64,000 nt of DNA from Pyxicephalus adspersus. Lineage: Eukaryota; Chordata; Amphibia; Anura; Pyxicephalidae. The position numbers and the translations under genes are program-made. Below, in pieces: positions 60,566 to 64,000 of this stretch (its first letter is position 1; the number at the start of each line of letters is the position of its first letter). Location of the stretch: assembly GCF_032062135.1 (NCBI RefSeq), contig NC_092859.1:154807211-154871210 (forward strand). The letters run 5' to 3'. The notes below the pieces were generated by a model that saw only the letters and a list, made by a program, of their open reading frames with translations, was not told the DNA's origin and did not search any database.

Positions 60566-60880
60566 CAGGTTGACAATCGAAAATCCGGCCATCGATAATC
60601 CGGATCCTTCTGTTTCCCGGCATGAATTTTGGATCGCATTTTGAATGCAGGGCCCCTAATGTTTTCATGGCGCTGTTCTGCAGAAACAGCTGTTAGCTTG
60701 CTTGGTACACTAAACACAGGTTAAGACGTCCCTGCTGCCTGGAACTGTGCCAGATGTCGGCGAGTGCTGCGAGAGAAAGACTGGCCTGTTTGTGGAGTTA
60801 AGCAAAAAACAAATCTGGAATTTTCGAAAATCCAGTGCACCTTATGTTCAGAGGTTGCCGGATTTTTGAATGTCAAAATG
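60566..60880. mobile_element. Tigger/pogo-like MITE relic
   Basis: Starts CAGGTTGACAATCGAAAATC after a TA and ends near GCCGGATTTTTGAATGTCAA, roughly the inverse of the start. The terminal sequence and TA context resemble Tigger elements of the Tc1/mariner superfamily. It lies about 175 bp upstream (gene sense) of the ANTXR1 exon at 60225-60392. Confidence 0.55.
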
Positions 60881-61170
60881 GCACTTACTATACATCCGAC
60901 CTTCCTGTCTGAGCTGGAGGCTTCTCCCTGTCAGCTCAAAACAAAGCTTTCAGCAACTTTTTACCCAGGTTTGAGCTCATTCACACAGACCGACTTTCTG
61001 TGTCCCCAGGCAGAGAGAGACTGACTGAGCTCCTGGCTCTGTTATATCCCCACCCTCAGTGCTTCTTCATTAATTATCTCAAAGGTGAGAGTCTACCACC
61101 TGCTACTTCACATAGAAGAGGAATCTTGGGCAAATATATCTCCCTTCCACCACCAATCCTGCATTGGTGT

Positions 61171-61191
61171 CACAATATATATATATATATG
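61171..61191. repeat. (AT)n microsatellite
   Basis: About 20 bp of AT dinucleotides. Confidence 0.85.
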
Positions 61192-61631
61192 GTGATACTC
61201 ACCACCCTATCAAAAACAAAAAGTTTGGCTTTTAGATACAATTTAGGTGTTCCACTGTACACCATAAATAAAGTTCCTCAGAGCTGTTATTATCATCATT
61301 TATGCTCTATAATTATAGCAAGTCATGCAGACACATAACCCAAAACAGAAGTCAAAGGAACCATAAAATACATATTTCCGCAGAGTAACACTGAGACCTG
61401 AACTAACTGAGTGCAGTGCCAGAGCAAAGCCTTCTATGGAAGACATCTGCCAAAGAAAGCCAAGCACTGCCAAATGCTCTCCGGCCCTGCTGCCGCAATG
61501 ATCGATTAGTAGAGCCGGTAGAGATATCAGAAGGAAGACCACCACTGCTGGATACTAATAGGGCAGGAGAGCGCTCTGCATGTTCTTTTATTATAAAAAA
61601 GAAACACATTGGAAAAAAACATAGATACTTT

Positions 61632-61870
61632 GGACCTGATTTATTAAAGCTCTCCAAGGCTGGAGAGGATACATTTTTATCAATAAAGCTGGGTGATCCA
61701 GCAAATCTGGAATTGATTTCTTAAAAGGCATTTGCTATTTTGTAGCAGGCTATTTGTTAGCAAATGTTTTGAATCCTGGACCAGATCCATTCCAGGTGTG
61801 CTTGATCTCCCAGATTTACTGATGAAAGTTTATCCTCTCCAGCCTTGGAGAGCTTTAAAAAACCAGCCCC
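61632..61870. repeat. Palindromic MITE (P family)
   Basis: Starts GGACCTGATTTATTAAAGC and ends GGAGAGCTTTAAAAAACCAG. CTCCAAGGCTGGAGAGGATA and its inverse are present. Confidence 0.9.
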
Positions 61871-62037
61871 TTTGTCATATATTTTATAAATATTATCTGA
61901 GTAACATAGCTTATTAGTTAAAAAAAATCAATTTGCAGTTTTTCTATTAATAAATGAGTCATCATAACAAACTTTTAATTAGTAGCTGAGAAACATTTGG
62001 CTTCATTCCTTCCTTAGTGAGCAATGCTCCTCCACTG

Positions 62038-62055
62038 AAATCTATCTATCTATCC

Positions 62056-62086
<31 letters not shown>

Positions 62087-62246
62087 ATCTATCCCTATAT
62101 CTATCTATCATCTATCTATCTATCTATCCATCTATCTATCTATCTATCTATCTATCATCTATCTATCCATCTATCTATCTATCTATCTATCTATCCCTCT
62201 ATCTATCTATCTATCTATCTATCATCTATCTATCCATCTATCTATC

Positions 62247-62301
<55 letters not shown>
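62038..62301. repeat. (ATCT)n microsatellite, interrupted
   Basis: 264 bp of ATCT/CTAT tetranucleotides with ATCC and ATCATCT interruptions that themselves recur, suggesting higher-order duplications. The 96-residue frame across it (YLSI repeats) is an artefact. Confidence 0.97.
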
Positions 62302-63763
62302 GTATAGAGTACATGCAAAGTTTTCAATTAGAAGCACCCCACCTGAACCCTTTAGCAAAACATAAGGATTTTGCTAAAATAAATCAACTAAATATAATAT
62401 TTGATACTTCAAACTAATTTTTCTGGAGATAAATGTATATGCTATCATTGCTATCTCTTTTAATAAAATGATATTTACCTGGCTGTCATGCTAATTCTAT
62501 GGCTTCAGTGTTTTCAGCATTACACACCTGGAACAGGTTTGTAGATAAGAAGTTCTGACTTTATTAATTGCATGCTTGATGTAAATCTGTGAGCTAAGTT
62601 ACAGGAAACTGATATCTTCAGCAAGTTCACCAAAGGCAGACTATATATTTCTTTTTACCCTGAACTGGGATATACACATATAATACAAGTTTTCTTTACT
62701 CCAGTTTTCATATATTACTTTTAAAACAGCCATTGGCATGATATGAGACACATAGGCTGTGGATATTACTATTACAGATCGAATAAAACCAGAAAAATGC
62801 TCAGAAGTTATATTCAGTTTCTAGATCATTGAAAATCTCATGCACATCAAAGGGGAGCAGGGAGCAAGAACCATGCTCCTTTATTCCCAGTTGTTGGAGC
62901 CTCCCTTGCTATGGAGCCAGACATAAGTATTATACAGTTCACTTGGTGGGAATTTTCTGGTAATATTAAAAATACTGACAGATGAATCAATTAATGGAAG
63001 CATTATTTTTGTGTACATTGTCATTGTTGGGTCATGCATTTAGGAAAAGATAGCATCCTATTTAATTTCATTTCCTAATATCTTTGTACTCAGTCTTTTA
63101 AGAATCCTTGACCTCCCATTTGATGAATCCTGCATTGTTATGGGGCAACACCACTTGGTAGAGCCAGTTGCATAGCTCTAATGATAATTTTAGTTGTTTA
63201 AACAGGTATTATTCTAAGCACTACTGTTTAGAGGATTTCCTTCCACTGGCCACCAATTTAGGAGATTTTATTCTCGTTGACCCCCCCAAAAATAATTTTA
63301 GTAAGTGTTCTCCAAGACCTCAAAATTATTTCAAGGGTTTCCATAGGTAAAAAAAAGGCTGGGATTGAGATAAATAACTATTCTAGTCCAATGGGGTAAT
63401 TAAACAAAGGTAACACTGTAGAGAGCATTAGATGGCCCCTGAACTATACATTTACAAAATGTTCCCCTGGGTTGAACATAGCAGCTGTTGGAGCTTCTTC
63501 TGGTGACCTGGGGTGCAGTTAGGTCAAAAATAAAACCAACCCTGATATGTAATGTCCACCAAGCAACTTCTTCTTCATTTGATTAGTATTAATGCTAAGA
63601 AGGTGTGTGCTTGTAATATATTTATATATTTTCTGCAGGCCAGGTATTGTTTTATGTACATCAATTCCAAATTATTAGTTGTATCATCATCAGGCCGGTT
63701 AAGGATGGACTAAGTAACACTTAGCTATTGGCAGAGCTTCTAGATTGCCAGCAAGGGTCTCCT

Positions 63764-64000
63764 CTAGGGATTAGCGAGATTGCCTCTGGCATTCTTGTGA
63801 AAAGTTCCTCAAACTTCCGTTGGGTCTGCGAAATTTCGGTAAACCGATTTCGCGGACCCATTGGAAGGTACAGGAAATCATTACAGGAGGATTCCCAGTG
63901 CTGCACTCATTCATTCATTCATCCGCTTGAGCGTCATCAGGATTTTCCTTTCCTCAGCCAATCAGAGAGCACCAGAGGTTTTTGAATGGGGAGACTCGTT
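63764..64000 (+). repeat. S-family element, cut by window end
   Basis: Starts CTAGGGATTAGCGAGATTGC and contains GGGTCTGCGAAATTTCGG with ACCGATTTCGCGGACCC, a better hairpin than in the copy at 45837. The region ATTCATTCATTCATCCGC aligns with the arm of the perfect hairpin there. The right end is outside the window. Confidence 0.7.

Larger units (their letters stand above)
60393..64000 (-). other. ANTXR1: ANTXR1 intron, partial (continues past window)
   Basis: Sequence upstream (in gene sense) of the first exon seen here. I looked for the preceding exon, which should encode an acidic and lysine-rich juxtamembrane stretch, and did not find it, so it must lie beyond 64000. The interval contains a Tigger-like relic, a palindromic MITE, an ATCT microsatellite and the start of a second S-family element. 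Confidence 0.75.

Noticed and set aside
60393..60668. Upstream continuation of the ANTXR1 exon frame (157-residue open frame in total)
   Set aside because: The similarity to the receptor begins exactly at the splice acceptor. The upstream part overlaps a Tigger-like repeat and has no conserved content.
62017..62307. 96-residue frame of YLSI repeats
   Set aside because: It is a translation of the ATCT microsatellite.

Overview
The window reads as vertebrate nuclear DNA, most likely from a frog (anuran). It is AT-rich, has no dense coding and no bacterial-style signals, contains two assembly gaps (26 N at 9171-9196 and 230 N at 24504-24733), and is crowded with repeat types that I associate with frog genomes. 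These include L2/CR1-like LINE tails ending in TTGGCGCTATATAAAT plus (AAT)n, palindromic MITEs of about 220 bp, hAT and Tc1 relics, and TTAA-type MITEs. The species cannot be fixed from the sequence alone.

One protein-coding gene is recognisable. The last three coding exons of ANTXR1 (anthrax toxin receptor 1 / TEM8, a host cell-surface collagen receptor) lie on the minus strand at 60392-60225, 45169-45089 and 27087-26788 (stop at 26790-26788). All boundaries are in phase 0 with clean AG/GT splice signals. Together they encode the conserved cytoplasmic Ant_C region and a proline-rich C-terminus. The exons encoding the extracellular vWA domain and the membrane helix must lie to the right of base 64000. 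The 3' UTR runs leftward from 26787, with candidate AATAAA signals at 25989-25984 and 25842-25837. The two complete introns are 18,001 and 15,055 bp.

Layout: 1-25.8 kb is downstream of the gene and I recognise no exons there. It holds a 43-bp tandem array at the left edge, a Tc1-like transposase relic split by later insertions (8476-10640), two back-to-back LINE 3' ends, a second LINE fragment (12090-12600), two hAT MITEs with target-site duplications, and palindromic MITEs. From 27.1 to 60.2 kb the window is ANTXR1 intron. It contains more MITEs, a CpG-rich MITE pair in opposite orientations, a 23-bp minisatellite of about 25 units (36100-36680), two further hAT MITEs with perfect 8-bp duplications, and a perfect 34-bp hairpin (46040-46111). 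From 60.4 to 64 kb is the next intron, with a Tigger-like relic and a 264-bp ATCT microsatellite.

The most interesting signal is a short bipartite motif that recurs about 16 times across the window on both strands, inside otherwise unrelated flanks: CTGANGA(R), then a small hairpin of variable sequence, then GAAA and an ACGCGTC-like palindrome. The order and key bases resemble the catalytic core of a type I hammerhead ribozyme with a minimal stem III, but with one extra nucleotide before stem II. Several copies sit in tail-to-tail fold-back elements. I report it as a candidate RNA motif or retroelement module, not as a proven ribozyme.
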